From NCBI GenBank assembly GCA_026075535.2, contig AP026549.1, positions 2,790,001-2,854,000 on the forward strand: 64,000 nucleotides of DNA, in the 5' to 3' direction. The notes under the pieces are model-generated. The model was not told the DNA's origin, ran no database searches, and was given only the letters and a program-made list of their open reading frames with translations. The DNA is from Tricholoma matsutake (lineage: Eukaryota; Basidiomycota; Agaricomycetes; Agaricales; Tricholomataceae). The position numbers were made by a program, and so were the translations under genes. Every line of letters starts with the position of its first letter. The first letter of the stretch is position 1. This document shows, one piece after another, positions 44,138 to 54,699 of this stretch.

Positions 44138-45490
44138 TTGGGAATCCATCGACTGGAGCATATATATTCATCAACCTTTGCCCATCACTGCACCAAGCAG
44201 CACTCTCCCGGCCATGCACGTTACACTCCAAATCCCCACATGGCTACGCCACCCATCATTGCTCCCGGTTCTGCAGCCAAATCACTCGTTGCCGTGTCCG
44301 CACCTGTTCCTACCACTGCGACGCCAGAGGCTCAGACCAACCAAACAGAAGTGGCTGCAAGAGCCCAGAGCAAGGGCAAGGGCAAGGGCAAGGGCAAGGA
44401 AAAGAAGGTCATAGAACACCTGGCTCCACCTCAGTCGAAACACCGAAAGGTGTTGCCACAGCTGGTGCCGCCTGAAACAGAGGACAGCAACGTCACAAAA
44501 GAGCCACCATTCATCCATGCCAACCTGCCAATCATGACGGCCACTCCTGCTCTACCTGAAGATGATATATGGAGGTCCGTTGTGGAATGGCCCACTGCTC
44601 TGTGCGACACCTGCAGTTTGAGGGGCCTGACAACCTGCCAAACGACGGGCATCCAGATTGCTTGCATGACGTGCCACAAGGGCAAGACAAAATGCTCATA
44701 TACAGCATCACATTCAGCATGGTGGGATGAATTGATAGTGGCAGGGGAGCTCAAGGGGAGAAAAAAGGTCATTGGGAAGAAAAAGGTGAAGGCAGAGGAA
44801 AGTGAACGACTGAGAACGGCGCCGAAGAGAAAATGCCGGGCAGCAGACACCGCCGGTGAGTCAGATGAGTACATCCCCATCATGCCAGCCCCTGTCCCCT
44901 CAACTTCACGCATCTCCAACCATATACCAACCCCAGAGCCTGTCCCGTCAACAAGCCTCACGATCCCCCAATCCATCGACACCACACTTCCTGCGCCACC
45001 GCCCCCAGGTCGTGTCACCCATCCCAATCGCATGCACACCGTCAGTGGTTTACAATGGGAGCTCCAAGACCTCTGCACGCTTGTATCAGTCTTGGCAGAA
45101 AATCAAGGGAAATTGGATAAGGAAAGCCTCATGTTGCGTGGATACATGGAAGTTTTGAACACGTTGAAGGAAAAGATGACAGTGAGCATTCCGGCATTGT
45201 GGGCTGAGATGGGTGAGTTGAGAGAAAAGGTGCTGGTGAGCATTCTGGTGCTGGAGGCTGAGATGAGGGGGTTGAGGAATGGGATGGAGTTGGAGAAGAT
45301 GAAGCAGGAGGTTTTCATGTTGCGTGGTCAATTGGCGGTGATGAACAAGCGGCTGGCTGAATTGGAGAACAAGGGAAGCTCTGAGGAGGAATCAGAAGAC
45401 AAAGATCCATGGAATGCAGATGCCACGGCGCCATTGACAATCCCATCTCCTGAAGTCATCAATGTTCATCAATCCAGCCCATTTGCGTGA
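44138..45490 (+). CDS. 450-residue cargo protein with a Cys-cluster and coiled coil, copy 1
   Basis: Open for 450 codons (MGIHRLEHIYSSTFAHHC). It may extend upstream with a frame starting at 44007 (MNLSKKALKLDYRQKVLVKE). Features: a short (GKGKG)n tract coded by a GGGCAA microsatellite at residues about 77-90; a cysteine cluster CDTCSLRGLTTCQTTGIQIA then CMTCHKGKTKCSY at about 176-208, similar in style to a Zn-binding DNA-binding cluster of Agaricomycete proteins; a basic stretch KGRKKVIGKKKVK; and a Glu/Leu-rich coiled coil (about 340-420). Context suggests a cargo gene of the KDZ element. Function unknown. Confidence 0.65.
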   Translation: MGIHRLEHIYSSTFAHHCTKQHSPGHARYTPNPHMATPPIIAPGSAAKSLVAVSAPVPTTATPEAQTNQTEVAARAQSKGKGKGKGKEKKVIEHLAPPQSKHRKVLPQLVPPETEDSNVTKEPPFIHANLPIMTATPALPEDDIWRSVVEWPTALCDTCSLRGLTTCQTTGIQIACMTCHKGKTKCSYTASHSAWWDELIVAGELKGRKKVIGKKKVKAEESERLRTAPKRKCRAADTAGESDEYIPIMPAPVPSTSRISNHIPTPEPVPSTSLTIPQSIDTTLPAPPPPGRVTHPNRMHTVSGLQWELQDLCTLVSVLAENQGKLDKESLMLRGYMEVLNTLKEKMTVSIPALWAEMGELREKVLVSILVLEAEMRGLRNGMELEKMKQEVFMLRGQLAVMNKRLAELENKGSSEEESEDKDPWNADATAPLTIPSPEVINVHQSSPFA

Positions 45491-46083
45491 ATCCATTTGC
45501 TCCCCACCATTGCCTGTTCCCATTATTATGACCACAGCTACATCGGTGATCCCTGACACCAGTTCTTTCACCAATGCAGCTGCAACTTCTACCTCCCCAG
45601 ATCCAACATCAACATACACTGCACAAATGTCCCCCCTCCCGCCTGATACCACTGTCTCAATTCCAAAAACATCAACACCCCCAGCATAATTCTATGTTGG
45701 ATAAAAATTAACAATATTTTTTATACTATGCCTATTTGTGTATATATTTTGATCAATATATGCATAGTTGCTTCATTAATAGATGGAGTATAAGGTATAT
45801 ATTGAATTCATCATACTGTAGGAATGTGGAAGGAGGCTACAAGGATAGATACAACAAACGTACATTGAAGTGACCAATGCTGGTAGTGATAAAGTCGCCG
45901 GTGGCCATAAGTGTAACAGTGGAGCTAAGCAAATGACTGGCGCCGGTTACTGTATGAGCTAAGAAATGCATATGGGCCCATCCTAACATAATGCAGGGAA
46001 ATGGGCCCATATGAATGATATGCCCGATGGAATGATCAGGTGGGCCCATGACAGTAAAAGGAAAACGGTATGGGCCCACACGA

Positions 46084-46197
46084 CTTCAGTGCATCTCTCG
46101 GTGCCAGAAAACATAAAGTCGGCGCAGGCGATTCACATAGCTCTTAAAATATTTGTATTGTAATAGCAGCAGTAATTCAAGTCTTGTATGCTATAGT
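46084..46197. other. spacer of the inverted duplication
   Basis: 114 bp between the arms. It resembles 27840-27925 (AATTCACATAGCTCTTAAAA-type text) and ends in the 19-bp flanking word plus CAAGTCTTGTATGCTATA. Confidence 0.75.
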
Positions 46198-49159
46198 TGT
46201 GTGGGCCCATACTGTTTTCCTTATACTGTCATGGGCCCACCCGATCATTCCATCGGGCATATCATTCATATGGGCCCATTTCCCTGCATTATGTTAGGAT
46301 GGGCCCATATGCATTTCTTAGCTCATACAGTAACTGGCGCCAGTCATTTGCTTAGCTCCACTGTTACACTTATGGCCACCGGCGACTTTATCACTACCAG
46401 CATTGGTCACTTCAATGTACGTTTGTTGTATCTATCCTTGTAGCCTCCTTCCACATTCCTACAGTATGATGAATTCAATATATACCTTATACTCCATCTA
46501 TTAATGAAGCAACTATGCATATATTGATCAAAATATATACACAAATAGGCATAGTATAAAAAATATTGTTAATTTTTATCCAACGTAGAATTATGCTGGG
46601 GGTGTTGATGTTTTTGGAATTGAGACAGTGGTATCAGGCGGGAGGGGGGACATTTGTGCAGTGTATGTTGATGTTGGATCTGGGGAGGTAGAAGTTGCAG
46701 CTGCATTGGTGAAAGAACTGGTGTCAGGGATCACCGATGTAGCTGTGGTCATAATAATGGGAACAGGCAATGGTGGGGAGCAAATGGATTCACGCAAATG
46801 GGCTGGATTGATGAACATTGATGACTTCAGGAGATGGGATTGTCAATGGCGCCGTGGCATCTGCATTCCATGGATCTTTGTCTTCTGATTCCTCCTCAGA
46901 GCTTCCCTTGTTCTCCAATTCAGCCAGCCGCTTGTTCATCACCGCCAATTGACCACGCAACATGAAAACCTCCTGCTTCATCTTCTCCAACTCCATCCCA
47001 TTCCTCAACCCCCTCATCTCAGCCTCCAGCACCAGAATGCTCACCAGCACCTTTTCTCTCAACTCACCCATCTCAGCCCACAATGCCGGAATGCTCACTG
47101 TCATCTTTTCCTTCAACGTGTTCAAAACTTCCATGTATCCACGCAACATGAGGCTTTCCTTATCCAATTTCCCTTGATTTTCTGCCAAGACTGATACAAG
47201 CGTGCAGAGGTCTTGGAGCTCCCATTGTAAACCACTGACGGTGTGCATGCGATTGGGATGGGTGACACGACCTGGGGGCGGTGGCGCAGGAAGTGTGGTG
47301 TCGATGGATTGGGGGATCGTGAGGCTTGTTGACGGGACAGGCTCTGGGGTTGGTATATGGTTGGAGATGCGTGAAGTTGAGGGGACAGGGGCTGGCATGA
47401 TGGGGATGTACTCATCTGACTCACCGGCGGTGTCTGCTGCCCGGCATTTTCTCTTCGGCGCCGTTCTCAGTCGTTCACTTTCCTCTGCCTTCACCTTTTT
47501 CTTCCCAATGACCTTTTTTCTCCCCTTGAGCTCCCCTGCCACTATCAATTCATCCCACCATGCTGAATGTGATGCTGTATATGAGCATTTTGTCTTGCCC
47601 TTGTGGCACGTCATGCAAGCAATCTGGATGCCCGTCGTTTGGCAGGTTGTCAGGCCCCTCAAACTGCAGGTGTCGCACAGAGCAGTGGGCCATTCCACAA
47701 CGGACCTCCATATATCATCTTCAGGTAGAGCAGGAGTGGCCGTCATGATTGGCAGGTTGGCATGGATGAATGGTGGCTCTTTTGTGACGTTGCTGTCCTC
47801 TGTTTCAGGCGGCACCAGCTGTGGCAACACCTTTCGGTGTTTCGACTGAGGTGGAGCCAGGTGTTCTATGACCTTCTTTTCCTTGCCCTTGCCCTTGCCC
47901 TTGCCCTTGCTCTGGGCTCTTGCAGCCACTTCTGTTTGGTTGGTCTGAGCCTCTGGCGTCACAGTGGTAGGAACAGGTGCGGACACGGCAACGAGTGATT
48001 TGGCTGCAGAACCGGGAGCAATGATGGGTGGCGTAGCCATGTGGGGATTTGGAGTGTAACGTGCATGGCCAGGAGAGTGCTGCTTGGCGCAGTGATGGGC
48101 AAAGGTTGATGAATATATATGCTCCAGTCGATGGATTCCCAAGGTGCTGGGCCAGACTTATCCCACTGATGGAGTACTTTGAACACGTGTTTGAGGAACG
48201 GCATCATCGCCGCTTCCTTCACCAACACCTTTTGCCTATAATCCAACTTCAAAGCCTTCTTAGAAAGATTCATAGGACATAATAAAAATCACACACCAAC
48301 TTGCCCAACATGGATTTCGAATCCACAGTCATCTGAGTACCATCCAAAAATGTATTGAGGGCGCGCTCCATGGATTCGGTGTGCTGAGAAGACATGATAA
48401 AACTCTTTGTACTTAGGGTGGATGCAGTCGATAGCATCAATAAATGCAATGTCAGTTTCAACTTCCGTATTCAAAATTCACGTGACCATGTTTGTTGATC
48501 AATTTTCACATCTTATGGAATATTCAGGCAGCTCATCAGTAAACTTGCCAAATTTGCCACCAACAAGTATGCCCACTCTGGACCTCAACGCCTTGGATAT
48601 TCCTGGTAGTCCTGATTCACCAGCAGTGGATATAGATAATCTGGACCTGGCCACTTTTCATATTCCTGAACGTCCTGATTCACCGGCGGTGGATGGTACT
48701 CTTCATTTCTCCATACCACATTCATTGATACATTCCTCATTTGCTTTTGATATTTCTGAAGCGGCTGCAGATATTATCCATTTGGCAACCCCACCTGCCA
48801 AAAATTCCCAATCTTTTGACTTGGATGCATTTCACATTCCTGGTAGTCCCGACTCACCCACAGTGAGCACCATTCATTTGACATCATCACCGCCACACCA
48901 TGACCTAGATCTCTTTCATATTCCTGACTCGCCGGCCACTGATGTGTTTTATATTCCTGGTAGTCCTGACTCACTGGTGGCAATCAGCACTGTTCATTTG
49001 ACATTATCGCCAGCACACCATGACCGAGACATGCTTCATATTCCTGACTCGCCGGCCGCCGATGCATTTTATATTCCTGGTAGTCCTGAGCCAGTGGTGA
49101 GCACCACTGCTCATTTGACATTATTCCCGGCACACCATGACCTAGACATGTTTCATATT
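46198..49159 (-). repeat. inverted duplication, right arm
   Basis: Pairs with 43250-46083 (coordinate sums 92,280 to 92,281 near the centre). The sequence continues unbroken into 49160-50100, so this arm is probably the original. Confidence 0.92.
46790..48142 (-). CDS. 450-residue cargo protein with a Cys-cluster and coiled coil, copy 2
   Basis: Same protein as 44138-45490 with two changes (FAHHCAKQ versus FAHHCTKQ, and TTVTPEAQ versus TTATPEAQ). It starts at 48142; an upstream frame from 48273 (MNLSKKALKLDYRQKVLVKE) could be an earlier exon. It is arranged divergently from the repeat protein at 48407, sharing a short intergenic region (48274-48406). Because both copies keep a full open frame, the duplication is recent or the frame is under selection. 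Confidence 0.65.
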   Translation of the reverse strand: MGIHRLEHIYSSTFAHHCAKQHSPGHARYTPNPHMATPPIIAPGSAAKSLVAVSAPVPTTVTPEAQTNQTEVAARAQSKGKGKGKGKEKKVIEHLAPPQSKHRKVLPQLVPPETEDSNVTKEPPFIHANLPIMTATPALPEDDIWRSVVEWPTALCDTCSLRGLTTCQTTGIQIACMTCHKGKTKCSYTASHSAWWDELIVAGELKGRKKVIGKKKVKAEESERLRTAPKRKCRAADTAGESDEYIPIMPAPVPSTSRISNHIPTPEPVPSTSLTIPQSIDTTLPAPPPPGRVTHPNRMHTVSGLQWELQDLCTLVSVLAENQGKLDKESLMLRGYMEVLNTLKEKMTVSIPALWAEMGELREKVLVSILVLEAEMRGLRNGMELEKMKQEVFMLRGQLAVMNKRLAELENKGSSEEESEDKDPWNADATAPLTIPSPEVINVHQSSPFA

Positions 49160-49891
49160 CCTGACTCACCGGCCGCCGATGCATTTTATATTCCTGGTAG
49201 TCCTGAGCCGGTGGTGAGCACCACTGTTCATTTGACACTATCGCCGGCACACCATGACCTAGACATGCATATTCCTGACCCGCCAGCCGCCAATGTGTTT
49301 TATATTACTGGTAGTCCTGAGTCGCCGGTGGCGAGCACCACTGCTCATTTGACATCATCCCCGGCACACAATGACATGAACATGTTTCATATTCCTGACT
49401 TGCCAGGCACAGATTGTTCTGGAGTTGATTTTGGAGCCCCAATGGTGCTACATACCCATACCATTGACCCAGACACTTTTTATATTCCTGGCAGTCCTAA
49501 TCATTCGGCAACACTGCCATCACAATTACAAATGGTGGACACTCTTGAGATCCCTGCCAGTGTTGACATGCCAGATGCAGACAGTGCACACTTCTGGTTT
49601 ACTGAGGTGACTGAAGGTAGTGACATGGAGCTCAATGTCTCTATGGCCTATATCGAACCTGTGCTGGATCATGTCACCCCGACATTGTCCTCACCTGGAT
49701 CTTCTCATAGTTCAATATTGACACAGAGAGATTCAGATTCAGATGAGGTCCATTCCCCCCCCTGGCTCTCCCCAAAATGTTCCTCAGCGCACCGTCCGCC
49801 TTTTGTTACCCAGCCACATTCATCCAGTATTCTCAGGTTGTACTCCATCGACACCGGCATCATCCCAGCAGGCCCCCCAAGTAAGTCCTGA
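48407..49891 (+). CDS. 494-residue repeat protein (HIPxSPxS repeats)
   Basis: Open for 494 codons from MYLGWMQSIASINAMSVSTS. The middle has about five tandem units of roughly 118 bp (48830-49420), each coding (D)MFHIPDSPAADAFYIPGSP followed by a Thr/Ser/His stretch STTAHLTLSPAHHDLD. Proline and aspartate are evenly spaced, giving an extended, low-complexity protein. A further frame at 49932-50117 (DAVEHSYRKAVKTVKSNIAV) may be a last exon after a GTAAGT donor at 49881, but the phase does not fit simply. Function unknown. Confidence 0.55.
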   Translation: MYLGWMQSIASINAMSVSTSVFKIHVTMFVDQFSHLMEYSGSSSVNLPNLPPTSMPTLDLNALDIPGSPDSPAVDIDNLDLATFHIPERPDSPAVDGTLHFSIPHSLIHSSFAFDISEAAADIIHLATPPAKNSQSFDLDAFHIPGSPDSPTVSTIHLTSSPPHHDLDLFHIPDSPATDVFYIPGSPDSLVAISTVHLTLSPAHHDRDMLHIPDSPAADAFYIPGSPEPVVSTTAHLTLFPAHHDLDMFHIPDSPAADAFYIPGSPEPVVSTTVHLTLSPAHHDLDMHIPDPPAANVFYITGSPESPVASTTAHLTSSPAHNDMNMFHIPDLPGTDCSGVDFGAPMVLHTHTIDPDTFYIPGSPNHSATLPSQLQMVDTLEIPASVDMPDADSAHFWFTEVTEGSDMELNVSMAYIEPVLDHVTPTLSSPGSSHSSILTQRDSDSDEVHSPPWLSPKCSSAHRPPFVTQPHSSSILRLYSIDTGIIPAGPPSKS

Positions 49892-50342
49892 ACTTTGGCT
49901 GGGAGCTGCTGAATAATGATTGTAGGAGATTTTGACTTATTCTGATGCTGTTGAACACAGCTACCGCAAGGCCGTCAAGACGGTGAAGTCCAACATTGCA
50001 GTAAACCATGCCCTTCACCGGCAGCTCGCCACCCTTGATGAGGCAATGTGCCAGATGGCCCAATTAATGCAGCAGAAGTGCAGGACAATGATGAATTCTT
50101 TACCAAGGACATCGTAAAATTATCACTAGCAACTTCTTTCATTTTGCTTAATGTATATGTCAACCATGCTAGCTGGCACCGTTTTTCGGCAATTACAATC
50201 TTTTCAGTAATTACCGGCAGCGAGAATCATTGCCCGTGAAGGGTAGACCATATTTTTCTAGCAATTACTGGCAGCGATTGTTGCTGCTGGTGCTATAATT
50301 CTATTCACTGGGCCCACACGGATCAAGCAATTACCACCAGTA

Positions 50343-50614
50343 ATAATCATTGCCGGTGCCATGTAGTAAAATGGTGACCATGCTAGCCGGTGCCGTGAGT
50401 CAGATGCTACTGCCACCGAGAATCTTTCAGCAATTACCACTGGGAAGAATCTTCACCAGCAGTGAATCTGTATACTGGGCCCACATGGATGCATCACACC
50501 CTCAGCCCACATGAGTCTTTCCTGCTATGGGCCCAATCCACTACTGACAGATCTATTGTTGTTTTGCAGAAATCCGCTGGACAGATGTATCGTGGATTTC
50601 TACTGAATAGGCTG
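50343..50614 (-). repeat. right terminal inverted repeat of the KDZ element
   Basis: Pairs with 24494-24725. It carries about 40 bp more in the middle. Confidence 0.8.
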
Positions 50615-50621
50615 GGTGATC

Positions 50622-52752
50622 ACTGATGAGACACATGTTCTAGCTGAATCCATTGTAAAGTTATCTTCATGGCAAAACAATACTAGCTTCTAGACTCGTT
50701 CTAATGTTTGATAAATACTACAGGAACTTGGTCATCTAGCCCTTGCCATAGTGCAAGCTGGTGCATATATTCTGATGTCTGGTAATGTTAGTGGCTACCT
50801 TGACAACTACAAAAAGCACTGCACAAAGCTTCTATGAGAGCATGGAAGACAAAGAGTGGATGGTTATGAATGGACAGTATATACCACTTGGCAGATCAGC
50901 TTCAAAAAGCTCAGCTCCAAGGCAGCCACTTTCCTACAGCTTTGTGCATTCATGCATCATGATGGTATTTCAGAGGAAACTTTTAGGAAAGTGACAGCAA
51001 TGACATTCAAGAAGGTCCCAAGTTCAGCAACAGATTTCCTCTGCAATTTCCTGGATGTGAATCAGGAGTGGGACACTACACACTTTCTTGACATGACCAA
51101 TGAGCTCTGGAGGTACTCGCTTATTGATTTTGAACATGTAAACAAAGTCTTCTCGATCCATCCACTCATGCATGCCTGGATGTGCGATGCACACACAAAT
51201 AGTGAAATAACACAAGCTCTCACAGGGCCAATACTTGCAATGTCAGTCAATGGGGAAAGAGGGTACAATGATCAAATGTACAGAAGGACACTTTTACCTC
51301 ATGTTGAAATACTACTTTGGGGTCATTCCTTCACAGATGCAGAGGCATCTGCTAGGTTGTGGCTTGTATACTTCCAAAGTGGTCATTGGAAAGAGGCAGA
51401 GAAGCTGGCAGTTCAAGGGATGGAGATGAGAAAGAGGGTACTTGGAGCAGAACATCCAGACACACTGACAAGCATGGCAAACCTCACATTGACATACAGC
51501 AATCAGGAACAGTGAAAGGAGGCTGAGGGACTGGGAGTTCAAGTCATGGAGATGAGAAAGAGGGTCCTTGGAGCAGAACATTCAGACACACTGACAAGCA
51601 TGGGAAACCTCACATGGATATACAGCAATCAGGGATGGTGGAAGGAGGCTGAGGGGCTGGGAGCTCAAGTCATGGAGATGAGTTTGAGGGTCCTTGGAGC
51701 AGAACATCCAGACACACTGGAAAGCATGGAAAACATTGCATTGACATATCAGTATCAGGGACGGTGGAAGGAGGCAGAGGGTCTAGAAGTCCAAGTCATG
51801 GAGATGGGTTTGAGGGACCTTGGAGCAGAACATCCAGACACACTGGCAAGCATGGGAAACCTTGCATCGACATATAGCTATCAGGGACAGTGGAAGGAGG
51901 CTGAGGCACTGGGAGTTCAAGTCATGGAGATGAGAAAGAGGGACCTTGGAGCAGAACATCCAGACACACTGGCAAGCATGGGAAACCTTGCATGTACATA
52001 TAGCTATCAGGGACAGTGGAAGGAGGCTGAGGGGCTAGAAGCTCAAGTCATGGAGATGAGAAAGAGGGTCCTTGGGGCAGAACATCCAGACACACTGATA
52101 AGCATGGGAAACCTTGCATCAACATACAGGAATCAGGGATGGTGGAAGGAGGCTCAGTGGCTGGAAGTTCAAGTCATGGAGATGAGAAAGAGGGTCCTTG
52201 GGGCAGAACATCCAGACACACTGATAAGCATGGGAAACCTTGTGTTCACATACAGGAATCAGGGATGGTGGAAGGAGGCTGAGGGGCTGGAAGTTCAAGT
52301 CATGGAGATGAGTTTGAAGGTCCTTGGAGCAGAGCATCCAGACACACTGATGAGCATGGCAAACCTTGCGTTGACATACAGCTATCAGGGACAGTGGAAG
52401 GAGGCTGAGGGGCTGGGAGTTCAAGTCATGGAGATGAGAAAGAGGGTCCTTGGAGCAGAACATCCAGACACACTGACAAGCATGGCAAATCTTGCATCAA
52501 CATACAGGAATCAGGGACAGTGGAACGAGGCTGAGGGGCTGGAAGTTCAAGTCATGGAGATGAGAAAGAGGGTCCTTGGAGCAGAACATCCAGATACACT
52601 GACAAGTATGGCAAACCTCCTCTCAATGTACAGCAATCAGAGATGGTGGAAAGCATGGCAAACCTCACGTCAATATACAACAATCAGGGATGGTGGAAGG
52701 AGGCTGAGGGGCTGGATGTTCAAGCTGAGCTGTTTGTGATGAGAGCATGATA
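50622..52752 (+). pseudogene. NB-ARC-TPR gene, 3' part
   Basis: Resumes right after the target duplication with TDETHVLAESIV. An intron follows (GTAAAG..CTACAG, about 50652-50733), then ELGHLALAIVQAGAYI (the usual NB-ARC GxP-like segment), a frame change near 50840, and the winged-helix-like part (FLQLCAFMHHDGISEETFRK, FDFEHV-type text, FSIHPLMHAWMCD). From 51420 there are ten tandem 42-residue TPR-type repeats of 126 bp each (consensus MEMRKRVLGAEHPDTLTSMA then YSNQGWWKEAEGLEVQV). An in-frame TGA lies in the first repeat (51513). The last repeat has an internal deletion and frameshift; the true end is likely ELFVMRA and TGA at about 52750. The repeats are highly alike, so they are young or kept uniform. 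Confidence 0.85.
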
Positions 52753-53988
52753 TGACTCACCTTCCATCTGTTTTCCTTCTCATTCTTGTGCTAGTCATTG
52801 CCAAGTCAAAGTTCTTGTGTCTTTTTGTCTCAGTCTTGTAACTCAGTCCATGATTTTGTCTCAGTCTCAGTATGGTCCAGCACCAGTTCCCAGTCTCAAC
52901 TCTCCTGTCACCTGTCCGACACATCAGGAAGACTTGAGATGTTAAATTTAGCTTATGAGGCACAAAACCAGACATTTTGTTGGTGATTCTGCCCCCATGA
53001 GATTTGTTTCAATGGAGATCCTCTATATTGTACAACCATGCTTCAGGCCACAGTGCAACATGTGGAAGAATTCAGCAAAGTGGGCATGTGCTATAACAGC
53101 TAATTTGTATCCCAGAATAATAACAATAATTGGATGTCAGTGTAGATACTGTACTAATATGACCAACTCTTTGGGCCCATTTGAGCATGACCTATTTCGA
53201 CTGTCTCTTCATCTATTCAAAGCTCCATGACAAGTGTGACCAAGATATTTTTATTCAAGTTTTGGTGCCACAGGGCTGATTATTTGAGTGTGACCTCAAA
53301 CTTTTGCCTGAAATTCTCTTCAAAACCCAATGTGATGCATGACAAATTGAAAAATCTCTTCTCTTCACAAGCCTGTGTGACATGTGACTGAAGACTTGGT
53401 TGTATTAGTACAGTATCCTTTTGCTCACTGTGGGATGTGTCTGGCTGAGTTCTGTTGCTGTAAATGTCTCAATCAGTAGGACCCCTCACTGGGACAGATC
53501 ACATGACGATATATATCATGTGTTAAAATCATGATTGTGTCTGTCACAAGTTTGTACTGCCCATTGCTTGATGGCCACCCCCAAAATATATCTATTGTTC
53601 TTGACCACTGATAGTTTTAATATGGGGAACAGACATGATGTCTCTCTGCAGTCTTCTGGCAATGCCAAAAATCAAGTGCCAACAATGCACATTTCAAGGT
53701 GAACAGACTGAGTTTCCTTGAAAGCCAAATCTTCAGTACTACAAAACTTGTGGACCATGCACATGAAGAAAGCAGAAAAGCAGCAGGCCAAGGATGGGGC
53801 CAGATAAGCTTACATGAAATGATGCACTCAGATATAATGGCAGGGATTGTGCAGTCAGAAGGACTTTATCCAAAAATAACTAACATCATTGAATTGTTGG
53901 CCAAGGTTGAGAAGGTGGGAGGGGATATTGGACAACATAAGTGAAAATGATTATCTCAACACACTTGGAAGGACTCCAATAATAACAC
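52753..53988. other. downstream flank of the NB-ARC-TPR gene
   Basis: No convincing gene. A weak plus frame at 53699-53944 (MNRLSFLESQIFSTTKLVDH) has no recognisable domain and could be chance. Confidence 0.4.
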
Positions 53989-54161
53989 TGTTAGGAAATG
54001 CAATTTATTTTTCTCATGCATAACATGTGCATGTGTTGGTGATCATATGTACATGCATTATGTGTGTCCACAGAAACATTGTACAATATGTGTAACATAC
54101 ATAGTATATAAACCAAATACACACCTGGGGGAACTCTAGTTGTGTTCTCTTAGGTATTCCA
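53989..54161 (-). repeat. diverged LTR of the Gypsy A family
   Basis: Plus strand starts TGTTAGGAAATGC and ends GTGTTCTCTTAGGTATTCCA, with ACATTGTACAATATGTGTAA in between. It is shorter than 239 bp by internal loss. Orientation is opposite in the window to 18003-18241 when read from the TG end. Confidence 0.75.
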
Positions 54162-54201
54162 CCCATTATTGGAGTGTGAACCAACATACAAGTGCTCAAA
54201 A

Positions 54202-54366
54202 TAAACAAGGCATTAGATTTCAGTTTCCTAGGTTTCCATAAAATGTGCTCCCAGGCAGTTTCCGGGAAACAGGACATGGGTTTCCCAGTGGCCCAGTTTC
54301 CCAGTTTTCTCTCATTTTTTTGGTTTCCTGAGGTGAGAAACCAATGGAAACTAAAATCCTTGTTTA
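54202..54366. mobile_element. small foldback (MITE-like) element
   Basis: Ends TAAACAAGG at the left and CCTTGTTTA at the right, with inner pairing GTTTCC and GGAAAC. About 165 bp. No clear target duplication. Confidence 0.5.
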
Positions 54367-54699
54367 CTGATGTGGCTAGTGTTGATATTTGAGTGTGGAT
54401 ATTCAAATACCAGAAGCTTTGGAAGCTCTGTACAATTAATTTTCTTAATCATAACACTTGAGCAATGTGGACATCTTCTTTTTGTAACTGGTCTTATCTA
54501 CCACCATACTAACTATTACACAGCCCACGTGATAACCGGGTCCCAGGCCATATGGTTTCACGATGGCATTTCCACGAGCCGGTCCCAAGTTGGTATATGA
54601 AGGTCTGCTCTCAAAAGTTGCAACTGGAAAACGCGGTTACCGTTGCGATATACTTGCGGTACCCCTAAGGGAACTCGGACATGACGTGCAAAGCAGCGG

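Larger units (their letters stand above)
43250..46083 (+). repeat. inverted duplication, left arm
   Basis: Reverse complement of 46198-49159. A 1,353-bp open frame in each arm differs at only two residues over 450. The left arm lacks one of the 118-bp repeats present in the right arm. The arm is flanked by near-identical 19-bp words TGTAATAACAGCAGTAATT (43231-43249) and TGTAATAGCAGCAGTAATT (46159-46177). Confidence 0.92.
24494..50614. mobile_element. 26,121-bp KDZ-type DNA transposon inserted in the NB-ARC-TPR gene
   Basis: Ends are inverted: CACACTGTTCAGTAAAAAAC at the left and CAGCCTATTCAGTAGAAA on the minus strand at the right. Similarity extends at least 200 bp inward with small gaps (GATTTCTGCAAAACAA, GTCAGTAGTGGATTGGGCCC, GATGCATCCATGTGGGCCC are shared). 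The target duplication GGTGATC occurs at 24487-24493 and 50615-50621. The interior has a CxC2-KDZ transposase, unknown multi-exon cargo genes, many short subterminal repeats around ACCGGCGCCGGT-like words and GGGCCCA, a solo LTR, Gypsy B, a hAT-type MITE and an inverted duplication. Removing it re-joins the host frame LGIIKQVI with TDETHVLAESIV. Confidence 0.8.

Noticed and set aside
44282..45331. Antisense frames in the Cys-cluster protein gene
   Set aside because: The sense frame is longer, has a Cys-cluster and a coiled coil, and is kept in both arms; the antisense frames are shadows.
43250..49159. CRISPR-like or viral palindromic terminus explanation for the inverted duplication
   Set aside because: The arms are long coding-type DNA with unique sequence and no regular short spacers; a fold-back duplication or assembly join is simpler.
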